A program made the translations under genes and the position numbers. The notes below the pieces were generated by a model. It saw only the letters and a program-made list of their open reading frames with translations. It did no database searches and was not told the DNA's origin. Of a stretch of DNA of 6,624 nucleotides, positions 6,235 through 6,624 are shown piece by piece; position 1 is the first letter of the stretch; every line of letters starts with the position of its first letter. This DNA comes from Clostridia bacterium (GTDB lineage Bacteria > Bacillota > Clostridia > TANB77 > CAG-508), in assembly GCA_900772235.1 (NCBI GenBank), contig CAAGQX010000089.1:1-6624 (forward strand), in the 5' to 3' direction.

Positions 6235-6475
6235 GAAAAAAGCTCGCCCTTATGTAAAAGGGCAAGCTTTTGCTCACGGTACCACCTTAATTTATATATA
6301 AAAATTATATATATCTTATTTATCTTTAACGCAGATCTACGAATAATTTTACTGCTATTTTCAAATTATTAACTCCAAGGTGATAACAAATAAACTATTT
6401 TTCAATTTGGCTCTCAGCTTTTGCCAAACTCTCTGGTGATTTTACTTTTATTTGTATTGTCCTTTTCCTCGTTTT
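6235..6475 (-). ncRNA. T-box riboswitch (tRNA-Ile sensing) in the ileS leader
   Basis: The leader reads the charging state of tRNA-Ile and permits ileS transcription when uncharged tRNA binds. All in minus-strand order: stem I closes by AAC and AAGG (6473-6461) with CCTT and GTT (6380-6371). A lower helix pairs CAAATAAA (6454-6447) with TTTATTTG (6393-6386). An AGAGAG bulge lies at 6434-6429, then an apical helix TTTGGC/GCCAAA (6428-6423 with 6411-6406) carries a GCTG (GNUG) loop at 6418-6415. The specifier ATC (6384-6382) codes for Ile. Stem IIA/B is a pseudoknot: AATAATTT/AAATTATT with the loop's GCAG (6355-6352) pairing to CTGC (6334-6331). Stem III is a 9-bp AT helix (6313-6305 with 6301-6293). 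The T-box AAGGTGGTACCGTG is at 6288-6275. Every expected part is present. Confidence 0.96.
6236..6269 (-). terminator. T-box regulatory terminator hairpin
   Basis: AAGCTTGCCCTT (6269-6258) pairs with AAGGGCGAGCTT (6251-6240) over 12 bp, including one U-G wobble. The loop is 6 nt and the U-run follows at 6240-6236. It is the off-state structure. The T-box sequence just upstream forms the competing antiterminator when the bulge binds the NCCA end of uncharged tRNA-Ile. About 80 bp remain to the ileS ATG. Confidence 0.93.
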
Positions 6476-6491
6476 TATTTAATATTTATAT

Positions 6492-6520
6492 ATAATAACA
6501 CATATTTTTGCTTACGGCAA
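6492..6520 (-). promoter_or_regulatory. ileS: Promoter of the ileS T-box transcript
   Basis: On the minus strand TTGCCG (6520-6515) and TATTAT (6497-6492) are 17 bp apart, with TG at 6500-6499 making an extended -10. The predicted start near 6485 is about 12 nt before the base of stem I, as expected for a T-box leader. Confidence 0.65.
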
Positions 6521-6547
6521 TAGGTAGTTTGAAAAAAATCAAATAAA

Positions 6548-6565
6548 AATTGTAGTGTTACAATT
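6548..6565. promoter_or_regulatory. 18-bp inverted repeat AATTGTA-N4-TACAATT
   Basis: Perfect 7-bp arms (6548-6554 and 6559-6565) surround GTGT. It lies between the ileS promoter and a possible rightward promoter, which is a normal place for an operator. I cannot match it to a named regulator from the sequence alone, and AT-rich DNA yields such repeats by chance. Confidence 0.35.
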
Positions 6566-6583
6566 GATGTGAAACAAAAAATA

Positions 6584-6612
6584 TAGAAAAAAAGTGATTC
6601 AAGTAGTATAAT
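6584..6612 (+). promoter_or_regulatory. Possible rightward promoter firing out of the window
   Basis: TAGAAA (6584-6589) and a perfect TATAAT (6607-6612) are 17 bp apart. If real, a divergent gene starts just beyond base 6624. The -35 matches only four of six consensus positions. Confidence 0.4.
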
Positions 6613-6624
6613 TGAATTGTTGAA

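Overview
The window is very AT-rich and uses the standard bacterial code. Its Gram-positive features (sigma-A-type promoters, strong AGGAGG-type ribosome binding sites, a T-box riboswitch, and DnaB/DnaD plus DnaI-type helicase-loading genes) suggest a low-GC Firmicute, most likely a member of the Clostridia. Genus cannot be set from the sequence alone.

Layout. (1) 1-716: a REP-associated tyrosine transposase (RAYT) gene lies between two sets of about 58-60 bp repeat units. The upstream units point right and the downstream units point left. Each unit that keeps its palindrome carries a GTAG tetranucleotide directly 5' of it. (2) 776-2853: two candidate promoters and a two-gene rightward operon. 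It encodes a DnaB/DnaD-type primosomal protein (winged helix plus two DDBH2 domains) and a DnaI/DnaC-type AAA+ helicase loader with an N-terminal zinc cluster. (3) 2854-3040: a convergent intergenic stretch ending in a 12-bp GC-rich terminator hairpin. (4) 3041-3364, leftward: a 60/61-residue single-span membrane protein with a CxxCxxCxC tail. It has its own consensus promoter and a structured leader of about 90 nt. (5) 3377-6154, leftward: isoleucyl-tRNA synthetase (ileS) with three cysteine pairs-of-pairs that look like zinc sites. (6) 6235-6520: a complete T-box leader for ileS with an ATC (Ile) specifier, stem IIA/B pseudoknot, stem III, T-box sequence, terminator and promoter. (7) 6521-6624: an 18-bp inverted repeat and a possible rightward promoter firing out of the window.

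How the parts work together. The DnaB/DnaD-like protein and the ATPase are the expected pair for delivering the replicative helicase to DNA. ileS is controlled by the charging state of tRNA-Ile through its T-box. The RAYT and its repeats form a domesticated-transposase/REP unit that probably inserted next to the replication operon and has no evident functional link to it. The small cysteine-rich membrane protein is unrecognised and is the least explained gene here. The most distinctive features are the repeat architecture around the RAYT and the small membrane protein with its leader. I see no clear evidence of a wholly new multi-gene system.
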